DNA of 64,000 bases from Strobilurus pachycystidiatus (lineage: Eukaryota; Basidiomycota; Agaricomycetes; Agaricales; Physalacriaceae): the NCBI GenBank assembly GCA_019915135.1, contig JAHLMK010000005.1, positions 620,001-684,000 on the forward strand, in the 5' to 3' direction. The notes beneath the pieces are model-generated. The model was not told the origin of the DNA and ran no database searches. It was given only the letters and a program-made list of their open reading frames with translations. Shown here piece by piece: positions 1-9,762 of this stretch (position 1 is the stretch's first letter; each line of letters starts with the position of its first letter). The position numbers and the translations under genes were made by a program.

Positions 1-105
1 CGTGAGTCTTTGCTTCATCATCCACTCGCGGTCGCTTGTGGCGGAGAAGACAATAGCGGGAAGACACTGGGCAACGGCCTGCTGTCTCTTGTTCAACGGC
101 ACCAT
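1..105 (-). CDS. possible partial gene running off the left edge
   Basis: From an ATG at 105 the minus strand reads 35 codons without a stop to the window edge, beginning MVPLNKRQQAVAQ. The composition is protein-like, but I recognise no family and cannot tell whether this ATG is a true start, an internal methionine or chance. It would be divergent from the phosphotransferase gene that starts at 347. Confidence 0.25.
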   Translation of the reverse strand, partial: MVPLNKRQQAVAQCLPAIVFSATSDREWMMKQRLT

Positions 106-346
106 AGTGACAACTGGCAGACGATCCTTTTGGATGAGCCAGGACGCGCGACAGCCCGACCCTGAGGACACTGATCGCGTGAGGGTTCAGCGCGGTACAT
201 CAACTTGAGCCTGCAGTGTTGACTAGGACCTCACCGGTCTCATTTTTTCAATTCCCTGTCAATTCCCTGTTCTTACACGATTATTGAAATTCACAGCGCC
301 CCTCCATCTCACAGCCTGAGAACACTCCTACTCCAACTACAGTACT

Positions 347-1734
347 ATGCCGAGCCTTGACGACATCAACCGCGACATTCTCCAGTCAGAGATTGCCCGT
401 CTGACTGGGAAGAATGTACTCGAACTGACGCAAATTGACTACTACCTGGTAAGCTATCCTCCTGTATGATCATACGTTGTGCTCATCATGAATGTCACGA
501 ATAGGTTTTTGATGTTCTTCTCGACGGTGGTGAACATGTCATCGTACGCTTTCAAAGCGAGCCGCTGTCAGAACTGCTCACTGCTTCGATGAATGAACAT
601 GCCGCCATTCTTGCCTTCATTGGCTCTCCAGAGCCGGAGGGATTGAATATCAGAGTACCAAAGATCAAACATATCGAGCCTGATGCAAGTGTGGTGGGCC
701 TCCCATGGATGCTCATGGACAAGGTTCCGGGTGTCATGATCCTTGACGTCCTCCGCTCGTGGAGGGAGTTGCCCGTTCCCGAACGAGAAGAGCGTGTTGT
801 AAGCCTTGTCTTTGCTTGCATCATCCGTCGCTCAAATTCTCTCTTTCAGACTCGCTCACTTTGGGCCATAGCGCGCGCATACACCACAATATTTGATGCG
901 TCTATACCCGATCACCTTGCTGCTGCCTTCGAAACAGAGCACCAGCACCATCACCATACTCCCATGCCTCTCGCCTTCGATATACGTCTTGAGTATCACG
1001 ACACAGAGCCCGTTAGTGCTGACATTGGTCGTGCTCGAATAGCTCGACAGGCTACCGCCACATATGTGGCCCATCGTTTCTGGCATCTCATGCACGATGG
1101 TCGGTGGTCAGCTGAGTCTGAAGGCCATCTCGAGCTTCCGACGCTTCACAGACTCAAGGCTCTGGTCCCCTTCGTCATCCCCAGTGTCGAAGAGTTTATG
1201 GAAAATGGCGGTCTTCTCGGGGCATGGAAGATCCATCACACAGATCCTTCGCTCACCAACATATTGGTCGACGAGACCGGAAACCTCACGGGCTTGGTTG
1301 ACTGGGAGAATACCAGGGCCGCACCAGCACTTTTGACTGCTGAATACCCGGAATGGCACCGCTACGATGGGCAAGTTACGCCTATGAGCCACTGGTCATG
1401 CAATATGGTTGTGTTCGAGCCGACTACGTATGAATACGGTGCCTATCGCACTATCTACGAACAGGTTAGTAATCTTCTCTGGACTTGTAGTACGCGTTGA
1501 TGATCTCTTTTCGTCTAGGCAGTTGAGAGCTTTTCTCCTGTATACTTGAAGGCCATGCGCTCGGGACGGCAACTACGAGAGATATTGGATTGGGCAGTGA
1601 AATCCATGCATGGTAGACCTTTCGATGAACGTATCGCGACCATTGACCAGTGGGCCGCAGAGAGAGCCGCCGAGTTCCATATCACGCTGCCTAGTGAATT
1701 TCTCACTAAGAAGGACTGGCTTTCCGATGTGTGA
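347..1734 (+). CDS. APH-fold phosphotransferase family protein
   Basis: The gene has four exons, 347-448, 505-798, 850-1464 and 1519-1734, with GT-AG introns of 56, 51 and 54 bases, and encodes about 408 residues. The catalytic half shows the kinase-like signature of fungal APH proteins (Pfam APH type): a HTDPSLTNILVD brand-like catalytic loop (the usual HGDLxxxNILV, with HTD for HGD) followed by GLVDWE, where the aspartate takes the metal-binding DFG-equivalent place. The second intron is a multiple of three and has no in-frame stop, so retention would add 17 residues. Members of this family phosphorylate small molecules or are unassigned. No substrate can be inferred here. The start is the first ATG in frame with the conserved N-terminal exon. 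Confidence 0.8.
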
Positions 1735-2024
1735 TGCACTTCACTCATTGAGCTCTCTCCCAGTTGCCGCCTCTTTTCATATCCGTCTTGTCTGCTTTGT
1801 GTTGCTTTGAATCGTGCTCTCCTGTCAACTTTGCATATACATACCTTCTCTAGTATTTTGTTATCTCACTGGACAGAACAAACGAATGAGTTGTGTTGGA
1901 GTAGATCCTGATTTTGAATACGGAAACGTATATACTGAAATAATGAGCTGAGTAAGTAATGGATTCCATACAATATTTACAATAAAAGCCATATTGGGTC
2001 CGCCACATCACGTTTGAACCGTCC

Positions 2025-3296
2025 TTAACCATCCACTCTCGGTCGCTTCCTAGGTCCGTCCGGGATCGGACCCCCAGTAGCACCTCCCACGAACGCTGGG
2101 TTGAAATGCCCCGGTGCGCCACCACGCTGCATAGGGTTCATGCCTTCCACACGATAGTAAGCACAACACGATCCGTACATACTGCAAAGAAACTAGAAGC
2201 TCGTACCCATACCGCCTCTCCCACGACCCATACCCCCGCCCCTCCCGCCGCCATTGAAGTTGTTATTCACGAAGCCGCCCATCATGTTTGGCATCATGCC
2301 CATGGGGTTCATACCCATCGGCATACCCATGGGCATCCCGCCCATTGGCATGCCACCGCGCATCATGCCTCCTCCACGCATGTTGTTGTTCATCACACCA
2401 CCGCGGAAGGTGTTGGCCCCGCCACGGCCCATGGAGCCGTTTGCACCGTTCGCCATTGCCGGTTGCTGTGGCGTTTGTTGCTGTGGACGATTATCACGGG
2501 CGGGAGGTTCTAAGGAGAGGTATCAGTCGGATTCAACACACGTAGCGATTGTGTACCTTTGGGTAAGGTGCGGTACGGATTGCCGTTCGCCGACGAGGTG
2601 AAGTTGGCAGTTACTTGACGGCTTTGAAATTGGCTACAAGAATTGAGAAGGGATCGTTCGTTCAGAGGATTGGACTTACTTGGCGTCAAAATAAGCCTTC
2701 AGATCAGCTGCGGCTTTGTTACTTCCGCACTCTATGTATGCAATTCTGATAACCATCGTCAGTGCTGTATAGGAACGAGGCGGAATCTTACGCACCCTTT
2801 ACTCTTGCCGTTGACTTTGTGTTCGGAGAAGGTAATGTCCTTGTGGTCGAGCTTGACGCCAACAGACGCGGCTACTTGGCGCAGATCTTCATCTGTCGTC
2901 CACTAGAGATATATGCGGGTGAGATGGAAAGACACGCAGAGTCGAGCACTGTGACGCACCCATTGCAAGTCTCCAATGTACAAGGCGTCGTTAGCAGGGT
3001 TCATGGTCATCGCGTAGTTCGCGCTCATATTGTTCTGGAACTGGGCTTGGGCCTGTGCCGGCGTGCTCGCGGAGCTGGGTCGCGACGACGGCGCTTGGGT
3101 GCGGTAGTTGTCTTCATCGTCGTCTCGTTGGCGCTTGTCGCCGGTCCTTGGGTCGGGGGAGGAGGAGAGAGACTGGACGGGTTCCTCGCGTTTCTGCGCG
3201 CATATATTCAGGTTTTCGGGTGCCTGGGAGGGGCGAACGACTCACCTCGCGTCCGTGGCTGTCTTGGCCGTAAATGTCGAAGTCGTCTTCCTTCAT
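2025..3296 (-). CDS. CPSF6/7-like RRM protein (cleavage factor Im large-subunit type)
   Basis: Spliced from six introns, the protein is about 315 residues. It opens with an acidic [10 protein letters not shown] segment, as CPSF6/7-type proteins do. An RRM follows at roughly residues 80-175: RNP2 is [10 protein letters not shown], followed by TTDEDL as in human CPSF6, and RNP1 is GKSKGIAYIE. After a Gln/Pro linker comes a Met-Gly-Arg-rich tail with repeated MPMG units, then a last exon ending RKRPRVDG, a likely nuclear localisation signal. The family acts in pre-mRNA 3' end cleavage and polyadenylation site choice. The last exon (about 2025-2140) is joined by an intron whose donor is GTACGAG near 2200. 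If that intron is retained, a TAG at about 2193 ends the protein before the basic tail. The start at 3296 matches the conserved N-terminus. Confidence 0.82.
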
Positions 3297-4433
3297 GTTG
3301 AGGCAGCTGGGTTATACAATTCAAGAGTCTTAAGGGCTATTGCAGAACATTAAGATTTCGGTTACGGGACGGGTTACAGGCAGGTCTACAGAGGACATGA
3401 TGAGGCTTACATGCAGATATGATACAGGCAGAGGCAGAGAGAATACAGGCAATTTCTAGTCCTTCACGTATACAGGATGTGAAAACGGACGAATAAAATA
3501 GCGAAAACACGACGACGGGGACAGAGCAAGTTGTGGCGGGAGGTAAAGAGGAGAGCTGCAGAAATTTAGACGCCGGTCCGGCAATTTGTATTGTTTGGCC
3601 TTGTTACGCTCGACCTTGCTTAGTAATAGACTCACAAAAACAAAAGATAGACGGAAGACATAAAAAGAGAGGGAAAGAAAGAAAAGTACTTTGCGTGCCA
3701 GAACCAGAGTTGCAGCGAACGGGGAATGACACTGAAATCGTGCGCATGAGTGTCGGGACCGGCGCCATTTCGGGCAAGAGCGATGATCAAGATCCGACGG
3801 GAGTTCGTTGATCTCACCTCAGAAAATCCGACAGCCACAGAACACAGAGAAAGACGGTACAACTGCATTTCAATCCTGAAAATGTACTCTGATATCATCA
3901 TAGTTCTTCTGGGCTTCTGACTTGCGCAGACCTCGGAATGGTAAGTACGCGCCAGTGACGCGACGCGTTTCTGGATTCAGAATGAAGTAAGCAGACAGCA
4001 AGTCACTTAGTCTTGGTATGTAGATAGTTTCCTAATGGCTCGCAACGCGATGTAGTGAGATAAGAACGTGATATATCACAAAGTGTACCAAACTTGGATT
4101 ATTCAATGCCAGCTTCGTTAAAGCATGCAATCCCTGGGAGGTTACTTCCAAAAGTGACAGTCTTAGACTTGCATCTGCCGTTCCTTGAAGTAGTGATTCC
4201 TCGCATCCATTTCGCTGGAAAGCTGTCAAGACTCAACCCGAACTCAACAGCTGCAGTCTTCAAAAGTACGGATGGGTTTATCCGCGAACTGGTTGGATGT
4301 CCGATGGTTCAGATCAGCATGTGTGTTCTTGGCAGGGCAAGGAGTCTCATGATCCGCGTGACTGAGCGGGACTTTTGTGCTGAAAACGATAAATGGACTG
4401 TAGTCTTTTTACGACCACCACGCTCTTTCAACG
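3297..4433. other. intergenic region, no supported gene
   Basis: This stretch holds the promoter side of the CPSF6-like gene and the upstream region of the small membrane protein. Short open frames here show no conserved motifs or convincing splice signals. A purine-rich stretch lies at about 3640-3690. I see no tRNA or obvious repeat. Confidence 0.5.
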
Positions 4434-4814
4434 ATGCCCGCCATTGCCCTCGGTCAGCCCGTCCGTCCCCCGATGCCCTCCTCGACGTTCCGCGATTTCA
4501 TGCACGAATGTCTAGTCATCATCTGCATATCATACCCCATCCTCCTCTTCCTCCTGACCCTCTGCCCAGGCGTCTTTTCCATGGCTGATCTATCCCTGCT
4601 GTTCCTCCTCGGCCTGACCGCCGTCAGCACCGCCGTCGTATCCACCCTCCTCAGCCTCGCCCTGTTCATCGTCAGGCGGCAATGCGGATGTAGCGACGAC
4701 GAAGAAGACGAGGAAGAGTGCGGCTCCATCCAGTTTGTCGTGGTCGACGAGAAGGCGGCTGTCCGCCACGCACCCGTTCCCGTTGGCGTTCTCGTCGTGC
4801 TAGGCAAAGCATGA
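4434..4814 (+). CDS. small two-helix membrane protein, unknown
   Basis: A single-exon frame of 126 codons. After about 22 residues it carries a hydrophobic segment (LVIICISYPILLFLLTL) and then a second, longer one (roughly residues 52-82, ending LALFIV). A short basic-cysteine stretch RRQCGC follows, then an acidic DDEEDEEE run and a soluble tail. This is the pattern of a small membrane protein with a cytosolic acidic tail. I recognise no family. The antisense frame over the same bases looks like a shadow. An additional exon downstream cannot be excluded. Confidence 0.45.
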   Translation: MPAIALGQPVRPPMPSSTFRDFMHECLVIICISYPILLFLLTLCPGVFSMADLSLLFLLGLTAVSTAVVSTLLSLALFIVRRQCGCSDDEEDEEECGSIQFVVVDEKAAVRHAPVPVGVLVVLGKA

Positions 4815-5681
4815 TTGACCTTACGTACGTGCCCCGTCTGGCGTCCTCGTTTCCCTTGATGCTCATCATATTAATTGGGATCAGGACATTCCTTATTTTC
4901 ATTCCCCGCCACGTCTCCTTCCTCTCTCTTGGTCTTGGGCATTAGGGCATTTGGATGGTGTATTTGTATCGACTCGCACCGATGGTGTATACCCCGTGTA
5001 TAGCTTCGGTTATCTCTCTTTCAATGGAATGGCTATATCTCCGCTTCGAGAATTGGCACTCACACGCGCGCCAATCTCATGCGGTTCCCAATATTTCGCC
5101 ATTACCTCGGTTGCGTCAACTTCCTGATGTCGCGAGCCGTGCGCTACACGCGCCCTATCTTCTCGCTGAACTAGGGAAGGTTCCGGCTAGAACGTTACTT
5201 TGTTCATTCGAGTCCGTGCAAACCACTACACGAGGGTGTTCAAGACAGAAATGTCAAAGCTCGCATGTTTTTCGCTGAAGCCAGTACGCATCGTCAGTTC
5301 CAGGCCTTACGTCGGATCAGATAGATTGTCGGAGACTCAAGTCATCTGTTCCACGGCGGTCTGTAGGAGGTGCCTTCGTACAAAAACGCCTTTCAATTGA
5401 GAAACACATCTGCGATCTCGTACGTCCCGGATAGTGTGCCCCTACACGGGCGCACTCTCAGCTCTGGAATGCATGCCAAGAGATTTAATGACACAGCTGC
5501 AGTTTGGCAGACTGCTGGCAGCCTTCAGAAGCCAACATGATCAGGAACTAATAATATAATCAAATTGACAGGAGCATACCGAGGACGACATCGATGTTGA
5601 CATTGACATACTAAGTAATAGTAATACTAGAAGATCACAATGGGACCAGCGTGCACTGTGCGGATGAAGAAATCGATTCAC
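4815..5681. other. intergenic region, no supported gene
   Basis: This lies between the small membrane protein and the 3' end of the BRAP2-like gene. Only short frames without recognisable motifs are present. The AT-rich part at 5540-5640 probably belongs to the 3' region of the minus-strand gene. Confidence 0.5.
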
Positions 5682-7672
5682 TTATCTACGTGACTTCTTC
5701 TTCGTGGTCGAGGGAGGAGGAGACCTGACCTCGACTGACCCACCCTGCGCTTCTGATATAGCACCTTCTCCATTCTCAATTTTGGTCCTCGCCTCCAAGT
5801 AAAACATCATGTCCCTCAACTGGTCCTCCAGGTCCTGGATTTTTCCCTCACACTGGGCTCGCTGGACATCAGCATCTTCCGCCTTTTCCTTGATCTTCCC
5901 GAGGTTCTTCATCAGCCCTGCGCTCACAGCCCTCTCCTCGTCCAACTCCTTCTTCAACTTCCGCGCCAGCTGTGACATCGTCTCCGCCCGGCTCTCCGCT
6001 TTAGCTTTATCCTTGGCCAAGTCACTCAATCTAGCTTCCTCCTCTTCCCGGTGGGTTCTGGCCTCTTCAGCAGACGCAGCTTTGGCCTTCTCGAATTCTC
6101 CGGTAAGGTGCGCCATCATCTCGCGCAGCTCATTCACTTGCGTCTTAAGCTCCGCCGTCTGCTCCTCGTAGAACGAACGCTGGGAGTCGAGCTGGGAGGT
6201 GAGGAGGTACGAATACTCGATTCCGATTGCCTCGATCTTCTCCGCGTTCAGGGCGTCTGCTGGTCCTGGCCCCAGGCCACCCTCTCGAGGCGTAGCACCC
6301 ATGGAGGATGCCGCACTAGGAAGCTCGACGAGCTTACCATCAGCTTTGTTCTGGATGAGGCGGTGAACGTAGCCGTCGCCGGCGTAGTCCCATACGCGCT
6401 GTGTTTCGAGTTCTAATGCGTAGAGATGGGTAGTAGATTGGTAGTGCTCCTGGGCGTGAGCGCGACCATAGCGTCCACACCCGATGTTCCCGCATATGAG
6501 ACATATCCATAAATTGGTGGTAGATGAGCACGAGGAACACGAAGATAGTGCATGAGCCGTGGGATTTGCGAAGGGAATAGAACGACTTGAGGACGAGGAT
6601 GTAGGGTGGGATGACAGTAAGGTTTGAGAATAGCGGCACACGGGACATCTAACAGCGATGAGACGGGACTTGAGCCATGGGAGAGCAAAAGCACTGACCT
6701 GCTATCGCCCCATTTACTCAGACACATACAGTGAAAGGTATGGGAACAAGGTACAGTTATCAAGCCAGTCACTGCCGAATCCATTCGCTCCAGACATACT
6801 GGGCATGTGGGGAGTTCGTACGACGAACCCGGCGCGGAGACCATGCGTGAGATCGCATATGGGACGTGGTCATCCACCTGGATATCGATACTCAATACGC
6901 GGACGACGTGACATATTTCGGGCTGCAAAGAGATAGATGAATGAGTGCATGATTATCTGTTTGACGCTGCCCGCGTACCTCCATCGAATTGAACGGTTTT
7001 CCATTGTAAGCTTCGATGAAGTCGGCTGCATCTTCGGCCTTTGGAAATCGGATAACCACGATCGAGCGATTGGGCGAAGAGTCACTGAAGCCTGGTGAAT
7101 ACTTGAAATGTATAGTGGCGAGGTCTCTCTACCGGATCATTCGCAGATGTGAGATGCTTTCCGCTGCTGGTGCCACAAATGCCAAAAAGTCCGAGGGTTT
7201 CATCCAAGACGGAACCGCGAGAACGCCTATGATAACGCCATCGGCCTCTGAGATCTTCGGTGTGTCTCTTTTTGTTGGCTCTCCAGACGCTTCACGAAAG
7301 ATGTGGACAACACCCTGCGGTAGATTGGTTGAGCCAGTGGTCACATTCTGTGGTATAAAAGTTGCCACAGCGGGATCTTCACTCGCGAGTCATTTCGCGT
7401 GTGTAGGTGAGGTACTGGGAAGGATTCTTACCATGATCGCGCGCCTTTTCCTTTCCGGTGGAAGGGGGAGCCATGTTTTCGAGCCAGTCTACTCTGATCG
7501 GACCGAAGCGATAGTCCTTGTTCTTCGGGTTGAAAGTCGCGTTCCTACGAGAGGTTTGGGCCGGTGTGTGGGACGGGAGCTCAGCAAGGAGAGAAGAAGG
7601 CACAAATGTCTGCGCGGCGCTGCTACTATTGGACTTTTCTGACAGAGAGATGCGGAGGTGATAACCCCTCAT
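5682..7672 (-). CDS. BRAP2/Etp1-like RING and UBP-type zinc-finger protein
   Basis: Domain order matches BRCA1-associated protein 2 and fungal Etp1. An N-terminal region is followed by the BRAP2 RRM-like domain (SHLRMIR joined to DSSPNRSIVV, then YNGKPFNSME). Next come a RING-H2 finger (CPVCLERMDSAVTGL, then CSHTFHCMCLSKW, then RCPVCR), a UBP-type zinc finger (NLWICLICGNIGCGRYGRAH) and a long C-terminal coiled coil ending in KKKSRR. Exons 1 and 2 are 7672-7432 and 7376-7133, and exon 3 starts at 7084. Further introns lie near 6925-6975 and 6655-6700. Mammalian BRAP2 is an E3 ligase that dampens Ras/MAPK scaffolding and binds nuclear localisation signals; yeast Etp1 is linked to ethanol response. 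All zinc ligands of the RING look intact. The gene shares a 321-base promoter with DBR1. Confidence 0.9.
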
Positions 7673-7993
7673 GAGAGATGCAGCGAGTGTGTTGCAAGAG
7701 ATAGCTTTCCAGCTCCAGTACTTATATTGATCGCCAGCAACGTCGCGGAACTTGTGATGGTGTGGAGGAAAGGTTCCGTTCAGGCTCGTTCAGGTCCCGT
7801 TCTCAATTGGTCATTGCCTCGGCAATAGGTCCGGCGTTCCGAAGAGACGCGGTTGGGTTAGGGTTATACTGGCTTGCTCATGTTGAGTTTGGTCCGGGCC
7901 CGGCTTGCCTTGAAAAGAACGCCAATCTGCCTTGATAGCCAGTTCAACAGATACGCCTCCACTAAGCGTCGGTCACTCAAACCACAACGGACA
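7673..7993. promoter_or_regulatory. bidirectional promoter between BRAP2-like gene and DBR1
   Basis: A 321-base gap separates two divergent start codons. It contains a telomere-like box TTAGGGTTA at 7858-7866, about 130 bases upstream of the DBR1 start. Confidence 0.55.
7858..7866 (+). promoter_or_regulatory. telomere-like box (telo-box) upstream of DBR1
   Basis: The sequence TTAGGGTTA is one and a half telomeric repeat units. In plants and some fungi, such boxes are found in promoters of ribosome and RNA-metabolism genes and bind Myb/TRF-type factors. A role here is inferred only from position. Confidence 0.35.
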
Positions 7994-9602
7994 ATGAAGG
8001 TGAAAACACCTCTCGACGACTTGGCTTTTGTTAGACCTTTCGCTAGGTTGCTGTTGAAGGATGTTGCCACGGCGAGCTGGACGCGATATACAAGGAGATC
8101 GCAGACCTTGAAAAGAAGAACAACTACAAGGTCGACCTGCTGCTCATCTGCGGTGATTTTCAGGCCGTCAGGAATTTTCGCGATCTGCAATGCATGGCTG
8201 TCCCGGACAAATACAAATCTCTTCAGACATTTCACAAGTTCGTGGTTCTGTTGGCTTCATGGGGTATGACTTCTAATGTCCGCAGATACTATACTGGCCA
8301 GAAAAAGGCTCCAGTTCTGACTGTCATTATTGGCGGTAATCACGAAGCCTCCAACTACTTTTTGGAATTGTCAGTCTAGACCAGCACCCGTCATTTTACT
8401 CTCTAAGCTCTACACAGATACCATGGTGGATGGGTGGCCCCCAACATTTACTTCCTCGGACACGCTGGATGTGTCAACGTCAATGGCGTCCGCATCGTGG
8501 GCGCATCGGGAATCTTCAAGGGATACAACTTCAATGCTGGTATGCCAGTCGTCCTTTGACTAGGTCCTCCCTCTAAGTAAACACCAGGGAACCACGAAAC
8601 AATCCCCTTCACGCCCAACACGATCCGCAGCATCTATCACATACGCGAATACTCAATCCGTCGCCTTTCTTTGGTGAGTATCGCGACTTCATTCTGAGGT
8701 TGTGAAGCTGATTGCTGTACCAAAGCTGTCGGGTGCCGACGTGGTCCTATCTCATGACTGGCCACAGCACATTGAACAGCATGGCAATGTGAACTCTCTC
8801 CTGAAGGCCAAGCCGTTCTGGAAAGACGACATCTCAAAAGGACAGTTGGGCTCTCCACCGTTAATGGGTCTTCTCCAGACCTTAAGACCACCATGGTGGT
8901 TTGCTGCCCACATGCATATCAGATTCGAATGTACCGTCGAGCATCCTCCGCCTCCTATCCTCACCGTGGACAACCCGGACGAAATTGCAATCGACGACTT
9001 TGACGACGATACCCCAGCCATCCCACGTAGCAATCCCGACGAGATCATGCTTGACGACGAAGAGGTTGACGTCGCTCCGCCACCGCCACCTCCTCCTAAG
9101 ACACAGTCGACCAAGTTCATTGCCTTGGACAAATGTCTCCCAAAGCGAAAGTTTCTCGAGATCGTCGACATCGATACCCCCCAACCTGTGATACCCGGGA
9201 CCGAACCCACATTCACCTTCGATAATGAATGGCTCGCAATCAACCGAGCCTTCGCACCTTGGTTCTCCAAGGCTAAGCATCAACGCTCCTTCCCCGGCGA
9301 AGCAGATGCCCGAAAACTGGTCGCAAAGGAAATGGAATGGGTGAAGGAGAACATCGGTGATCAAAAGGACATAAACTCTGTTCAGCAGTTCGTGAGGGTG
9401 GCGCCCGGACCGGACGGCGAAGAGAACGAGAAATATAAGCAGCGTGAGTGTCATACCAGTGCCCTCTGACAAGCGATGACTGACTGAATCCTCAGCGCCT
9501 ATGTACCCCAACCCGCAGACCAGGGCCTACTGTAAGATGCTCGGAATCGAAGACAAAATCAACCCTCCAGAGCGGGCCCAATCGCCTTCTCGTTCACACT
9601 GA
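7994..9602 (+). CDS. DBR1: RNA lariat debranching enzyme Dbr1
   Basis: DBR1 hydrolyses the 2'-5' branch of excised intron lariats in the nucleus. Seven exons, 7994-7999, 8047-8237, 8286-8369, 8418-8539, 8588-8673, 8726-9443 and 9496-9602, give 1314 bases and 437 residues in one frame. Metallophosphoesterase motifs are all visible: GCCHGELD near residue 7, GDFQ near 38, GGNHE, SHDWP and the HMH of the AAHMHIRF segment. The cysteine-containing GCCHG motif is diagnostic of DBR1 rather than generic phosphoesterases. A proline run and an acidic linker (DDFDDDTP) separate the catalytic part from the C-terminal domain, which contains [13 protein letters not shown]. The first exon contains only ATG AAG. 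It is supported because the second exon begins exactly at the conserved VAVEGCC sequence. Confidence 0.95.
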
Positions 9603-9762
9603 ATTCACACCTATCAAGCACACCCCGCTCTTTCATCACTCCTCACTCGTGTATAATTTATGACGATTAATTTATACTGTACACACTCGCCACTGCGCTA
9701 TCGTAAAACCTACTCATTCATGTCATTGTAAACATTTACATATAACCACCCCTCAGCATGTC

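Noticed and set aside
3533..3811. A 92-codon plus-strand ORF upstream of the CPSF6-like gene
   Set aside because: Biased purine-rich composition, no ATG context or motif; more likely a 5' region.
7085..7132. An apparent in-frame stop in the BRAP2-like gene right after LRMIR
   Set aside because: A 48-base GT-AG intron (7085-7132) explains it. Splicing joins MIR to DSSPNRSIVV exactly as in the animal protein.
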